A stretch of 64,000 bases of DNA from Glandiceps talaboti (GCF_964340395.1 NC_135568.1:5005579-5069578), one strand, 5' to 3'. Positions 37,401 through 48,649 are shown, counted from the stretch's first letter. Numbers and translations: made by a program. Notes: generated by a model from the sequence alone, not told the origin.

Positions 37401-40307
37401 TGTTTGTTTGTTTGTGTCTGTACGTACAGCTGTGTGCAGACCCCGATGTGGTGAAGGTCAAACATGTACTGCACCTGATACATGTACGTGTCAACCTGGC
37501 TATGAGCTTAACGATGATGGTGAATGCGAAGGTATGTTGTAAAATGTTTTCGAAAACGTTTAGAATAGATTCATATTAACTTAGTATGAGCCTAAGAATC
37601 TTTTGACAAACTTTTACTGTTACTTTGAGAAGGAAAAATCAAACTCATCTCGTTGCAAATCAAAAGAAAATTAATCAGAGTTGAAGTGCACATTTTTTGA
37701 TATAGAGGTAAAACTTTTTACCCTAAGCAAGTCATTTCAGAATCCAACAAGCCACAATGATTGTTTAGCTTGTGTAAATACTTCGCTATGGGAACAGGAA
37801 AGATTGTCCATTCCTTGAAAACACGTGGCAAACTCAGAGTTCTTTCAGAAGACCAGGAACAAGCTTAAATTTCATGCAACAAATAGAGATCCCAAGAACT
37901 TTTATTTTCTCGGATATTGGTCTTCGAGGTTTCACTACATGTTGTATTTATAGACCTTCAAAGTCAACAGACTTAGTATTTTTACAAAATAACTTTATGA
38001 TGAAAGCGTTAGCTATCAACTCACTTTTTGTTCTAATATTAAACTATACTTGAGAAATGGTTTCAATATTTCGTCTTATTTTATTTGCAGACATCGACGA
38101 ATGTGAGGAAAACAACGGAGGCTGTGAACACGACTGTGAGAACACAGAGGGCTCCTATCATTGTGAGTGTGACGAAGGGTATCGACTCGGAGATGACGGG
38201 CGGACGTGTGAATTTCAATGTGATCGTAAGTTTGAAACTTGAACATTTCTTAATCTAATTAATGAATTTGTGTCAGTTGACATTCTGGTTATATAAATTA
38301 GCTCTGGTCAAGTAACGTAACTTTATCGAAATCTCGAAATTCGTTAATTTCAAATCCATTTGAGCTAGTCGAGTCCTAATGGATATTGAGTTGGTGTTCA
38401 GCCAACAACATTTTGAACACGACAGCGACCTCTATCGACAACATGATACTCACAAATATGTATATACTAAGCTGTCAATATAATATTGTACAAAAAGTGT
38501 CAGAAGTTAGCGCATTTCCCTTTACTAAATCACCCATTTAGAGTTGAATTTGGAAAAAAGCCTCATGCTTCCCGTCTTTTCAAATCTCTTTTAGGACCGA
38601 GTTGTAAATGTCTGGGTTGTATACGATATGAAGTAAATACGGAAGAAGTCACTTGGCAAGTTGCCAAAGAAAGATGCGAAGCACATGGTGGACAATTAGC
38701 GATGTTGAAGACCAGTTATATTCACAACCAGATCCGAGAATACATTCTAAGCAACAACCTTCATCTTGATGTTGCTAAAGGATTTTGGTTTGGACTTACC
38801 GATCTCGTTGAAGAAGGCGCATTCAAATGGGAAGACGGCACTTTGTTGTCAGATACTGGATTTACTAAGTGGTCCGCCCGAGATGATAACCCAAACAACA
38901 ACACAAAAAGAGATCCTGAGCACGGACAAGACTGCGTCCAGATGTGGTATGATGAATTGCGTCGTTACTTCTGTAAAAAAAGTACAGGAATGAAAGTACT
39001 ACAATTGAGTACAAACAAATAGTTCGACAAAAATCTTACTAATATTGCTACATTTTATCGTCTGGCTCTACAAAAATCTTACTAACATTGCTACATTTCA
39101 TCGTCTGGCTCTTCAAAAATCTTACTAACATATATTGCTACATTTTATCGTCTGGCTCTACAAAAATCTTACTAACATTGCTACATTTCATCGTCTGGCT
39201 CTTCAAAAATCTTACTAACATATATTGCTACATTTCATCGTCTGGCTCTTCAAAAATCTTACTAACATTGCTACATTTCATCGTCTGGCTCTACAAAATT
39301 CTTACTAACATTGCTACATTTTATCGTCTGTTCAACATAAATCTGACCAATATGGCTACATTTTATCGTTTGGCTTACAATATCTTACCAAAAGATTGAA
39401 AAGTGCTACATTTTGTTATCTGACTCACAAAAATCCTATTAACATTGCTACATTTCATTGTCTGACTCTACAAAAATCTTACTACATTTTATCTTCTGAC
39501 TTGGCAAAATCTTACTAAGATTGTTACATTTTATCGTCCGGCTCGAGAAAATCTTATTAACATGGCAGTACTAATGGATTAAAATGTAACAATTGTTCTC
39601 TTCAATTCGACAGACAATGTAGCAATGTTATATTTTAGTGGTGCCAGACGATAAGAATACAATGCAAGCTTCCACACATCTAGACTTTTAACCTAAAAAT
39701 GAAACATTTGCAATGAAACATTTGCAGTCTCCTTGAATTCAGATATTGTTCACTACTTTATTGCTAAAAGTGAAAGTTAATTTCATGGAAATAATTTCTT
39801 TGTAGGAAAGCGGAAAATCTCGACTGGGACGACGACTACTGTGGTGACTTCAGACGAGAGAAAGGGTACATCTGTCAGTTTAACAGTAAGTACACGTTAC
39901 CATTTTCGTAGCAGTACCAACAATTCTAGTCTGTAAGGTACGCCGTGACGGTGCGCCCTCAAACATCGGCCAACCCCTAACCCCTGTGAGAGGAGGCCGG
40001 TGAGGGCGAAACGTCACGACGTATCTTACAGTCTACAACAATTCCCGCTAAAATTAGAAATAAACGAATTCTGACGTCATTTTTACAGTAAACTTTCAAG
40101 CGATAGGTAACACCCGTATATATAATGTTAGTATAGGGGCAATGTTGTTTCACAACTTTATCGCATCTTGCCCACAAAACTCCCGCCCAAACTTATTGTT
40201 AGAATGACCATAGAAATAATCACATTATATTTAGATTTTTATAAACCCTTCATACGACTCACATTGTACCTCTTGTTTCTGTTTTATCCACAGTTTGCCG
40301 AGTATAA
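34451..40307 (+). CDS. secreted EMI-EGF-EGF-C-type lectin protein, 8 coding exons
   Basis: Exons 34451-34536, 35235-35360, 36283-36380, 37430-37531, 38091-38225, 38595-38946, 39806-39885 and 40294-40307 have GT-AG borders and agreeing phases and give 330 aa. Residues 1-25 form a signal peptide with a hydrophobic core ([12 protein letters not shown]). Residues 30-103 look like an EMI domain: [11 protein letters not shown], a CGECHCETC cluster, and [12 protein letters not shown] at the end. An EGF-like domain follows (105-137), then a calcium-binding EGF (139-182, starts DIDEC, has [11 protein letters not shown]). The C-type lectin domain (~186-326) has WFGL, FKWEDG, an NPN triplet in place of EPN, and WDDDYC then GYICQF. 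Calcium-dependent sugar binding is therefore plausible but not assured. There is no transmembrane segment. The exon 6 donor (GTATGA) is weak; I chose it because it restores the conserved QDCVQMW...DWDDDYC end of the domain. Confidence 0.88.
36472..36643. repeat. (TATG)n microsatellite in lectin intron 3
   Basis: About 170 bp of ATGT with one GCAT block. It lies 90 bp after exon 3; associated open frames are artefacts. Confidence 0.98.
39023..39560. repeat. 41-47-bp tandem repeat, about 12 copies, in lectin intron 6
   Basis: Units of AAAATCTTACTAACATTGCT plus ACATTTCATCGTCTGGCTCT. The first seven or so are close copies and the later ones decay. It starts right after the in-frame stop that an unspliced exon 6 would use (39,020-39,022). 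Confidence 0.92.
39927..40035. mobile_element. 109-bp TA-flanked MITE (lectin intron 7)
   Basis: Inverted ends CTGTAAGGTACGCCGTGACG and CGTCACGACGTATCTTACAG, bounded by TA on both sides as in Tc1/mariner-type insertions. The interior has CGCCCTCAAACATCGGCC paired with GGCCGGTGAGGGCG. It belongs with 41,459-41,569, and its ends resemble those of the satellite palindrome. Confidence 0.85.
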
Positions 40308-40508
40308 ATCGTAGCCATGACAACAATAGTGCAGCATGGCCAATGATGAAGATTATGATGATGACAATGACGATATGATGATGACACATAACGCGTGACT
40401 TCCCTTATTTTTAGTAACCAAGGGATACAGTCCAGCTTGACTTAGAATGATATTTTATATGTGCAGTAACACTATCTACGTATATTTAACCCAACGCATG
40501 TATTAGTT

Positions 40509-40514
40509 AATAAA
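40509..40514 (+). terminator. polyadenylation signal of the lectin gene
   Basis: AATAAA about 200 bp after the stop codon, followed within 25-45 bp by a GT-rich tract (GTGTGTGTGTGTGG, 40,538-40,551) suitable as a downstream cleavage element. Confidence 0.75.
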
Positions 40515-40562
40515 TATTTACCTTTTTGTTGAGGAGTGTGTGTGTGTGTGGGGGGGGGGGGG

Positions 40563-41212
40563 TTAACCACATAGGAAAGTAAGTGAGTATGTGCGGCCCA
40601 AATAGGTCGGTACTTTTTACACGAAGAGTCCATAGGGCTTCTAGAGAAACCACTATACTAAGTCCCAGCGGTTGAAAATCCCCATGCGTAAGTCCCTGTT
40701 TTGTCTAAATTTTCCCTAAAATCAGAAAACCATGCAAACTTTGGCAGATGATAAAATTGAGTTATTGTAAAACATGGCTATCCCATACTCCTATACTTTC
40801 AATTTCTAAGATGTAGCGCTCCCCCAAGAACCAACTTGTAAAATCTAAATTTCAACTCACACCCTACCCCACTTGCAATTACTGCAGATTATAAAAGAGC
40901 GAGTAATTCGACTTTAAAGACGAGGTATAACATGAAACTCGAGATGTACCTTGTGTGCAGGAGATGTTTCCAATATCATTCACAGCATTGGTTAGTAAAC
41001 AGTATTTTTCTTGAAATTTAGCTTGATTATTTCATTGAAACATATTTACCTCATATTGGAAACTGTCTCTACTTCATTCAAGACAATAAAACTCTGTACA
41101 TATTATTTATCAGTTATTTTTCTGCTTGTGTAATGAGCGCCTAGTACTTGCCGCCTTGTTTGTTTGCTTTGCCTGCCCGCCCTTAGTTTACGCATCTGTA
41201 TGTTTAATAATA
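40563..41212. other. gene-free interval
   Basis: No gene or repeat recognised apart from short G and T runs. Confidence 0.4.
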
Positions 41213-41248
41213 GTCCGTGACCAATCGCGACCAAGCTTTTTTTTTTTT

Positions 41249-41284
<36 letters not shown>

Positions 41285-41316
41285 TGAAAATAGCTTGGCC
41301 GTTATTGGTCAGGGAC
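41213..41316. repeat. hairpin with poly(T) loop
   Basis: GTCCGTGACCAATCGCGACC and AAGCT (41,213-41,237) pair with AGCTTGGCC and GTTATTGGTCAGGGAC (41,292-41,316), with three or four mismatches across a ~42-base T run. It may be a small foldback element or an A-tailed insertion with an inverted copy. Confidence 0.75.
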
Positions 41317-41458
41317 AAATAATTTGTGATCTGACCAAGAATGATGTATTTGTTTGAATGTCTTTGGCAACTGTAGACTTTGAATATCACCTGATTTCAC
41401 TATACTATACTATACTTCTGAGCAATGGTATATCTTCGACTGAGTTCATCATTTGAGT

Positions 41459-41569
41459 TAGTCTGTAAGGTACACTGTGATGGGCACCCACAGGCACCGG
41501 CCAACTCCGTTCAACCCTTGCTGGAGCAAACAAGTGAGGGCGAAGCGACATGACATATCTTACAGTTTA
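41459..41569. mobile_element. 111-bp TA-flanked MITE, second copy
   Basis: CTGTAAGGTACACTGTGATG at the left and CATGACATATCTTACAG at the right, between TA dinucleotides. The centre aligns with 39,927-40,035 (GGCCAACYCC, GTGAGGGCGAA). It is more diverged than the first copy. Confidence 0.8.
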
Positions 41570-41685
41570 CATTAGGCTCGTCCCAAGTCACCTGGTTTGC
41601 AAGTTGTCAAAACATTCACAAGTTCAAAGTCACAATTTTGAAATTGAATGTGTTTGATTGTAATGCATAACCTATTCACTAGTTT

Positions 41686-41752
41686 AGCTGCTAGACATTC
41701 GGGCTTTCTTCCGATACGATACGACAAAGCCCGACAGCCTAGCAGCAAGACT
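41686..41752. repeat. short imperfect hairpin
   Basis: GCTGCTAGACATTCGGGCTTT pairs with AAAGCCCGACAGCCTAGCAGC across about 20 bases. It could be the remnant of a foldback element or a structured RNA; nothing else supports either. Confidence 0.5.
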
Positions 41753-42417
41753 ACCTATTCACATGGAAAGTACATGTAGTCTGCTTGATATGTTTTTACA
41801 ATCCATTTTCAGATATTTCCCTCTTATTAGAATATTTTTAAAGTCATTGTTATAATTCATATATTTTCTTGTTTTCAATATAATTACCCAGCATGCAAAT
41901 TTATACATTCTACATATTATAATCATATTTCCATATATTCATTCAGATATCACTATTTGTATATTAAAAGTGGTATTCACAATCCGATTTGAAATTTCAG
42001 TGACGTCACAATCGAGTTTGGAATCTGACTAGAAATAAAAAGGCATTTCAAGTTTGGTACAAGCACAATATTTACTCAGAAACCCGTATGTCTACCTTTA
42101 AGGAATGAAACCTCGACTGACGTCATTGAATAAGATACCCGTATGTACCATGTCCAAAATGTACAAATTGTAGCCGTTGGGTCAGGCGTTAAACTGCTTA
42201 ATATGTGTTCATGGATGTTGGTATTTGTTACTTGTATTCTTTAGAGATTCTGAATTATATATATTAAATGAAGTTGAACTTGTAGAAAAAGAAAATTGTG
42301 TCTTTGATTTTCTGTTATACTATATTCACTTTCTTACCATCTAATTGAGAAAGAGCCTATTTGTGCAAACCCCGTATACATTACGTCACCTCAGCTGAAC
42401 ATCAAGTCGGGTGTAGA

Positions 42418-42446
42418 GCGAGAACGAGAACGAGAACGAGACGTTC
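42418..42446. repeat. GAGAAC hexamer repeat
   Basis: Four short tandem units of CGAGAA in otherwise plain intergenic sequence. Confidence 0.8.
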
Positions 42447-42704
42447 GTAAATATACATCATCGATAACAAAGACAAACTTGTTGGTTAACGCGTACGTAT
42501 CTTTGATTTTATTTCTATGTAAAATTCAGTCAAACGTTTTGGTGAGTTTAAACAGGACTGTTGCTTATTCTGTTTGTGTCGAACACTAAAAATCTATGAT
42601 AACGTGACAGCACTGAATGTATTGCATTATAATATGGTAGCAAACAGGTACAATCTTCATAGTCTAGCGCCCTCCCTCGCTCCCTTCCTTACTCTCTGCC
42701 CCTC

Positions 42705-42711
42705 TGTGTCC

Positions 42712-42804
<93 letters not shown>
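42705..42804. repeat. (TCTG)n microsatellite
   Basis: About 100 bp of TCTG, one interruption near its start. The Ser-Val-Cys-Leu frame through it is an artefact. Confidence 0.98.
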
Positions 42805-42805
<1 letters not shown>

Positions 42806-44560
42806 TACTGTCTGTGTCTTCTCACAACCCCCTCTTCCTCTATTTTTATTGTCCATGGACCAGACTAATTGGGTAGGTAGAACAATACCTCATTTACTTT
42901 GAAACAAGCAATGAAAAACAATTCCCTTAATTTGCATTGACTTTACAACAGCGAAAATAGAGACTCAACTATACCATAGACGTTGACGTCTAATAAGACA
43001 ATGCCATTCCTCCAACGTCTATAAACATACCGACAATATTGCCTATATGTCAATACGTGACACCTTAGTACTTGCATATTTTTCCCTTCAAGACCTGAAA
43101 TTTACAAGTGATTAAAAAACTTCTGTACCCTTGAAGTTGATACATTACCTTGCCATGCACTATTTTCACATGTGATGCGTGCCGCAATACAATTGGGGGT
43201 TTGAAAACTTACAACTATAGAGACTTATGAATACAGTAATTGATATAACCACAGACAGTGGAGAAGCAACCACTATCTATGATATAACGAGATGTCCAGG
43301 TATCCAAAACGTGGCTAGCATTTTCTTTAGTTTCAGTAAATACGCCTTTGCAATGAAAAACCTGGTAAGTATATGTCAGGCGTTTCTCTGGCCATGGAGG
43401 TATCATCTGTGATGTTACTTCTATGCTACGGTCAACCAATAGAATAAAACGTTTATGAGATCACGTGATACTAAAATGTGTGATCCTCTGACCGTCTGAT
43501 TTCGACTGTCAAATATTGGAGTGTTGAAATATATATTGTAACATTACAGTTTGAATATCATGCACCCTTTTGATTGCCAATACAATATAATCTATGTAAT
43601 CTGAACTAATATCCTTGTCCGAGTGATTGAATAACAAGACGGGAAGGTCGATTGAAGAAAGGGCAAGAAATATATGAATAGCAATGGTCTTCTAAACTTG
43701 GACGTAGATGAGGAAACATAACACGGTGAACGTCACATGAGTAGTACAAGAAGGATAGCGTGGTAAGGGTATATAACGAATCCAAGTATTGGGACAAGGA
43801 CAACTAAGGGAGCCTTCAGTAATTACAAGGGAGGGAGGGCCAGGGAAATCAACTCCAGTGTGTTACATAAAATGTGGGTCTCTAACCGTTGTGCTAAAAA
43901 GTGACACTCCCTCAATTTCCTTTCTCTAAAGGGAGGGCTTACCCGTTCAAATTTTCCAATGAAAAGTTATAAACAACAAAAGTTATAAAATGTGACCCTC
44001 CCCTAATTTCCAGCTGGTAACATATGCCCCTCCCCCTCCCCCGATTTGTAAAACGTGACCCTCTAATGACCCTTGCCCTCTCCCTTTTGTAAGTACTGAA
44101 TACTCCCTAAGTTAACAAACTCCCTATCGTGTACCTAAAAGTAACCTTGACCAGACACTTTGTATTTTTGCCACCATGGCCTCGTGTGTTGACCATGACC
44201 AGAGTTGAACACTGGAATAACGATTTAACAGCCCATTACTGTTTGCGTGTAACCAGATAAACACTATATGATTTTAGAATTTGGCATAGCGGCGAATTCT
44301 ACGCAGACCGGACTACATGTAGAGATTGACCACTTGGTCAGAAAAATTGGGCCTTGACGTAATCAGCGTTAATTTATGGAAATTATATTCACAGTATATT
44401 GTCCATATCGCAATTCGGAGAAAAAACAACAACGTGGAGAATTATTCACGTCTGTTGAATTCTCATGAGGCCATATTCGTAAGAGGAGGAGGCTAAAGTC
44501 TGACAACTACTTGGACTAAATTGTTGTTGTTCGTTGATTGACGATATCACATGTCATCAA
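42805..44560. other. gene-free interval
   Basis: Purine/pyrimidine-biased stretches around 43,825-44,100 repeat GTGACCCTCCCCT-like words but give no clear unit. No gene is supported. Confidence 0.4.
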
Positions 44561-45772
44561 CCTTGGCTTCAAACGTGTGTGAAGTTCATCAACACTTTGG
44601 TAAGTGTCTTTTGTTTTTCCCAATGGATGTTGAAAGGCGAAGGCTTGGGAATCATGGTACGTACGCCATGATGAAGAGACGTGTTGATTAATTACCCCAG
44701 ACAGTGAGTTGGTAATCTGACTTAGTACAGTGGAGGTAGTAGAAGTGCGAACTATACACTACTATGTATTATAGCCACCATAATGCATATAATAGAAAAT
44801 ATGTCTCTGGTCAAAGAAAATTTCGCTATAAAATTTAACCACGTTACAAATGAAGCCTTTTGAATTGTTTAGTTTGCTTGTTAGAACATAAATACTGTAT
44901 TGTTGTTGATTATAATGCTAAAGCATAGTTGTATAATCTCTAAACCAAAGCAAGCTCATGAAATCAATAGGACGGGTGAATATATCTGCATATTTTCAAA
45001 CATCTGAATAACTTCATTGCATAACTTTATAGTCAGGGGTTATATTCGCCAATATTTTAGTACCCAATGTAATATACTATATCCTGAAAAGCAGCAGGTA
45101 TATGCAAACATAAAATGACTATTGTTAAGGTATGGTCGAAAAATCTCGTGCTGGGTTATTGAAGGTTAGTAACCTTGGCAACGTTGTAGAGCCGTAATGT
45201 GATAGCACCAAATCTGCACGAAACTTCTGATTCAGATTGAAGTACCAGAAAAGCAGTCATCAACCACAGACGAAAGTTTTGATGGTAAGATTTGGATGTG
45301 GTTTTCTACTTTTAGATTATTCGGGAGCGGTAACTATAGATATATTGTATGTGTGATATATTTTCTTCTCCCAGTTATGTTTTCAGTCATCTTAATGACT
45401 GAACCATCTTATTGTCACGTTTTCATTCGCAATGTACAATGTCGGGGATCAGGCTAGACTAGCTGTAAGCTATTTCTTGACTCCCCATTTACCCTTCTCT
45501 CCCTCTTGTTTTTTTATGTAACCATTATTTTGTAATTATTCATACGCTTGGATAAATAAACAGCTTATTTATTTATATATTTTAGCACAAATTTTATACA
45601 AATCTGTCAAAACTAATAATCACATTGAAAGCGCGTAAAGTGTGACGACATGTCTCATGGCCACCTGTTGAAATAGGTTTATAAGTTATGTATACAAATA
45701 TGTTCTAAAGATAATGAGAATTGCCTCTGCATGCATTTTTATTACTTATTTTAACCCTGTAGATTGAAAAAA
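44561..45772 (+). other. candidate 5' UTR and intron of the BTB-Kelch gene
   Basis: A good 3' splice site (pyrimidine-rich, ending CCCTGTAG at 45,762) lies 10 bp before the Kelch start codon, so the coding exon is probably preceded by a non-coding exon. Plausible donors are GTAAGT at 44,600 and GTAAGA at 45,285. Neither first exon can be delimited from sequence alone. Confidence 0.45.
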
Positions 45773-47566
45773 ATGGACAAAACGGGTTGGAATAGTGATG
45801 GCAGCGTTTTAACTTACCGAGACCAAAACCATTCCCGATTATGCAGTCTCCGATTCGAAGAATTACGTCAGCATCGTCAACTGTGCGACGTCACGTTAGT
45901 TGTTGAAGATAAAGACTTTCCATGTCATAGACTCATCTTAGCTGCAAATTCTCCTTTCTTCAAGGCAATGTTTCTCAGCGGCATGCAAGAAAGTTTCCGT
46001 TCTAGAATCACGTTGCAAGATATTACGTCAGAAGCAATGACGTCACTTTTGCAATACATTTATCGTTCAACAATATCAATATCACAAAGTAACGTTCTAT
46101 CTGTTTTACATGCAAGTTGTGTTTACCAGATGCCAACAGTGACACAAGTCTGCGTTGCTTTTTTAAAAGCCAACATGGATACATCGAATTGTTTGTCGTT
46201 TTTACGTTTAGCGGGACAGTACACTTTGCCAACACTGCAAAATATTTCGAGGAGATATGTATTAGAGAACTTTGAAGATGTATGTAAGACACAAGATTTT
46301 ATGGAACTCGAATACGACATACTGTACAGTATTTTGACGGACGGCGATTTAATAACCGTGGACGAGGATGCTCTTGGTCGCAATTTGCTGCGATGGATAA
46401 AAAACTACGAAGATAGAATGATATACGCAGCGACTATACTTCGATTTGTTAATTCTAATGTGTTGAACGAACTTCTTGGAGACCTACGGAAAACAATTAC
46501 TGATAGTCGACTGGATGAAACTCTCGTTAGCACTCTCGGAGTGGACTCGGAGAATATACTAAGTAGCGCCAACAGACAGAAACCGAGAAAACGATACGGA
46601 TGGATAGTTATGTTCAGTACGGATCTTATCGTCGGACAGAGGAGTTTAGTCAGTTTGTACGACCCTATAAAACATCGAATTATTCGTCGTGCCGTCTTGA
46701 ATCCTGTCAAACAACCAATATTTTCAGCTATTCTGATGAATGACGTCATCTATTCCGTGACATTTGCCGGCCAGTCATTTATCTGGCAACACCGGGAAGA
46801 CGTCGATGACACTTGGACAGAAATTAGTAGAAGTTTTCACCACCAGTCCATGGCTGTTCCTGTGCATTTGAATAATCAGATATATTTGGTCCCGAACAGT
46901 AGCGATCATGTTTTTGGAAGATTAATGAAATTGGGTTCTGATATGACATGGAAAGTTTTAGATTCTGTACCAAACAGCATCGACGACTCTCAACCTGTTG
47001 TCGTGGTGATGAATAATACACTTCATGTGATTGGAGGAGAAAGTCATAACACTCATAGTACGACATCAATGAATGGTCGACGTCATCAGTGTTACAATCC
47101 AGAAACTGATAGCTGGAATGATTGTTGCCCTGCTCCCGTACCATTAGATGGCTGTTGTGGTGTCGCCCTCTACGGATTCATTTATGTGATCGGTGCCAAA
47201 TGTCTACAAAGTAGACGGAACTGTGCAGTGTATCGATATGACCCTGCCGTAGACAGCTGGTGGCGAGTAAGTGATTTGAAATACCCGCGCATTCCGGAAA
47301 CAGCCGAAGTGTGTAACGGTCGAATATATGCGTTTCACATTGAAAATCGTGATGTGGGTGACGAACTCGAACATAATTCAGACTACTATGGTGTCAAGTA
47401 TCAATTCTTACATGTGGAATATTACGATGCTTCTCAGAATACATGGTGTTTGTTAAAACCTATCCCTGAAGTTGGCTTCAATGCCGCTATGTGTACACTC
47501 TCATCTCGAGATTCCTTATTTTTGGATAACTTCTTCGAGTCTTTGCTGAGAACAGACTTCGATTGA
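45773..47566 (+). CDS. BTB-BACK-Kelch protein (KLHL-like), intronless coding region
   Basis: Probable substrate adaptor of a CUL3 ubiquitin ligase. The ATG at 45,773 has A at -3 and G at +4 and follows an AG splice site by 10 bp; it gives 597 aa, usual for the family (about 570-640). BTB spans residues ~27-131 (LCDVTLVVEDKDFPCHRLIL, AANSPFFKAMF, LLQYIY). BACK spans ~136-245 (CLSFLRLAGQYTLPTL, FMELEYDILYSIL, LLRWI). Kelch blades fill ~275-590 and are degenerate: only one clear Gly-Gly doublet remains (LHVIGGES, 418-423), with IGAK in the next blade, while YNPETDSW and YRYDPAVDSW blade ends are intact. The frame is open throughout with no sign of decay. The exact KLHL paralogue cannot be told from the blades. 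Confidence 0.93.
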   Translation: MDKTGWNSDGSVLTYRDQNHSRLCSLRFEELRQHRQLCDVTLVVEDKDFPCHRLILAANSPFFKAMFLSGMQESFRSRITLQDITSEAMTSLLQYIYRSTISISQSNVLSVLHASCVYQMPTVTQVCVAFLKANMDTSNCLSFLRLAGQYTLPTLQNISRRYVLENFEDVCKTQDFMELEYDILYSILTDGDLITVDEDALGRNLLRWIKNYEDRMIYAATILRFVNSNVLNELLGDLRKTITDSRLDETLVSTLGVDSENILSSANRQKPRKRYGWIVMFSTDLIVGQRSLVSLYDPIKHRIIRRAVLNPVKQPIFSAILMNDVIYSVTFAGQSFIWQHREDVDDTWTEISRSFHHQSMAVPVHLNNQIYLVPNSSDHVFGRLMKLGSDMTWKVLDSVPNSIDDSQPVVVVMNNTLHVIGGESHNTHSTTSMNGRRHQCYNPETDSWNDCCPAPVPLDGCCGVALYGFIYVIGAKCLQSRRNCAVYRYDPAVDSWWRVSDLKYPRIPETAEVCNGRIYAFHIENRDVGDELEHNSDYYGVKYQFLHVEYYDASQNTWCLLKPIPEVGFNAAMCTLSSRDSLFLDNFFESLLRTDFD

Positions 47567-48206
47567 AAGATAAAATTGAAGAAAAGGTTGACTTAGGACC
47601 TAGCCCATGATGATATCGTGAAAGCCGCGAGAATGTATAGAGAAAACGACTTTTGAAATCACGTCGCTCATGAGACATTGGTGGTTATGTGAGAATGATT
47701 AACACAAGCAAATGTGAAGACAGAATGTAGAAAGGAGGCAGCTAGCTATGGCTATAATGACTTACAGAAGCTAACATGTTTTTATAGTTTGAATAATTGT
47801 ATAACTTAAGGTAACTCCGAAAAAAGTGGCGTTGACGACAGCTGGCTCCGACTTGGGATGTAATATGCAAAATATCATTTGTAAGCTTTAAAAATTGAAT
47901 TTGTATAATGACATGATTATTAAATGTACATTTTGCATTTGCAAATACTTAGTATACAAATCAACGAACACCACAAATGTAATCTTTGTTTGAGAAGGTG
48001 TGTATTGAGGTCGCATTGATGTGTCGAGTCCGCCCTCAAGTGGTGGGAAGCGATTTCTCTCAGATTGCGCGCATTCAGCAAAGGTGCATAAGTTCACCAA
48101 CTCATTCGTTTGTTTAAAGATATGCTACTTCATACATAGTACAACGGGGTTGTATGTATGATATTATTAAACAATTCAGTCTGATATCGATGTGTTATTC
48201 TATTTA

Positions 48207-48212
48207 AATAAA
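48207..48212 (+). terminator. polyadenylation signal of the BTB-Kelch gene
   Basis: AATAAA about 640 bp after the stop codon. It is the best-placed signal before the CT microsatellite. Confidence 0.5.
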
Positions 48213-48257
48213 GTTTATTCTGAATGGCATTTACTTCACAGAATATGAGCTCCACCT

Positions 48258-48282
48258 CTCTCCACCTCTCTCTCTCTCTCCA

Positions 48283-48353
<71 letters not shown>

Positions 48354-48364
48354 TATCCTCTTCC

Positions 48365-48413
<49 letters not shown>

Positions 48414-48424
48414 TCTCTCTCTCT
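48258..48424. repeat. (CT)n microsatellite
   Basis: Two CT tracts separated by a CCTTATCCTCTTCCCC interruption that recurs, slightly changed, after the second tract. The interruption is itself therefore duplicated. Confidence 0.97.
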
Positions 48425-48463
48425 TCTTATCCTCCTCCCCTTTCGTCATTGTTGCAAAATTAA

Positions 48464-48649
48464 TACACACACTTTAATTTATCAACGTATACCTTGAAGC
48501 GAAGTATATCGTATCGTCAATTTGGGTTTATATACACGACGTGTGTTATTAGGAAGTACACACACTTTACTTTATCAACGTATACCTTGAAGCGAAGTAT
48601 ATCGTATCGTCAATTTGGGTTTATATACACGACGTGTGTTATTAGGAAG
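48464..48649. repeat. 93-bp tandem duplication
   Basis: Two adjacent copies starting TACACACACTTTA differ at about one position (AATTT versus ACTTT). Each contains TATACCTTGAAGCGAAGTAT and ATACACGACGTGTGTTATTA. It lies between the convergent Kelch and charged-protein genes. Confidence 0.95.

Noticed and set aside
38486-38594. Upstream extension of the C-type lectin exon
   Set aside because: The open frame before 38,595 is intron; a TTTTAG acceptor at 38,594 matches the phase left by exon 5.
45764-45772. Start of the Kelch protein at 45,764
   Set aside because: That codon is TTG. The first ATG, in good context, is at 45,773.
46019-46050. CRE-like TGACGTCA site
   Set aside because: It lies within Kelch coding sequence, where the codons explain it; no regulatory claim is justified.
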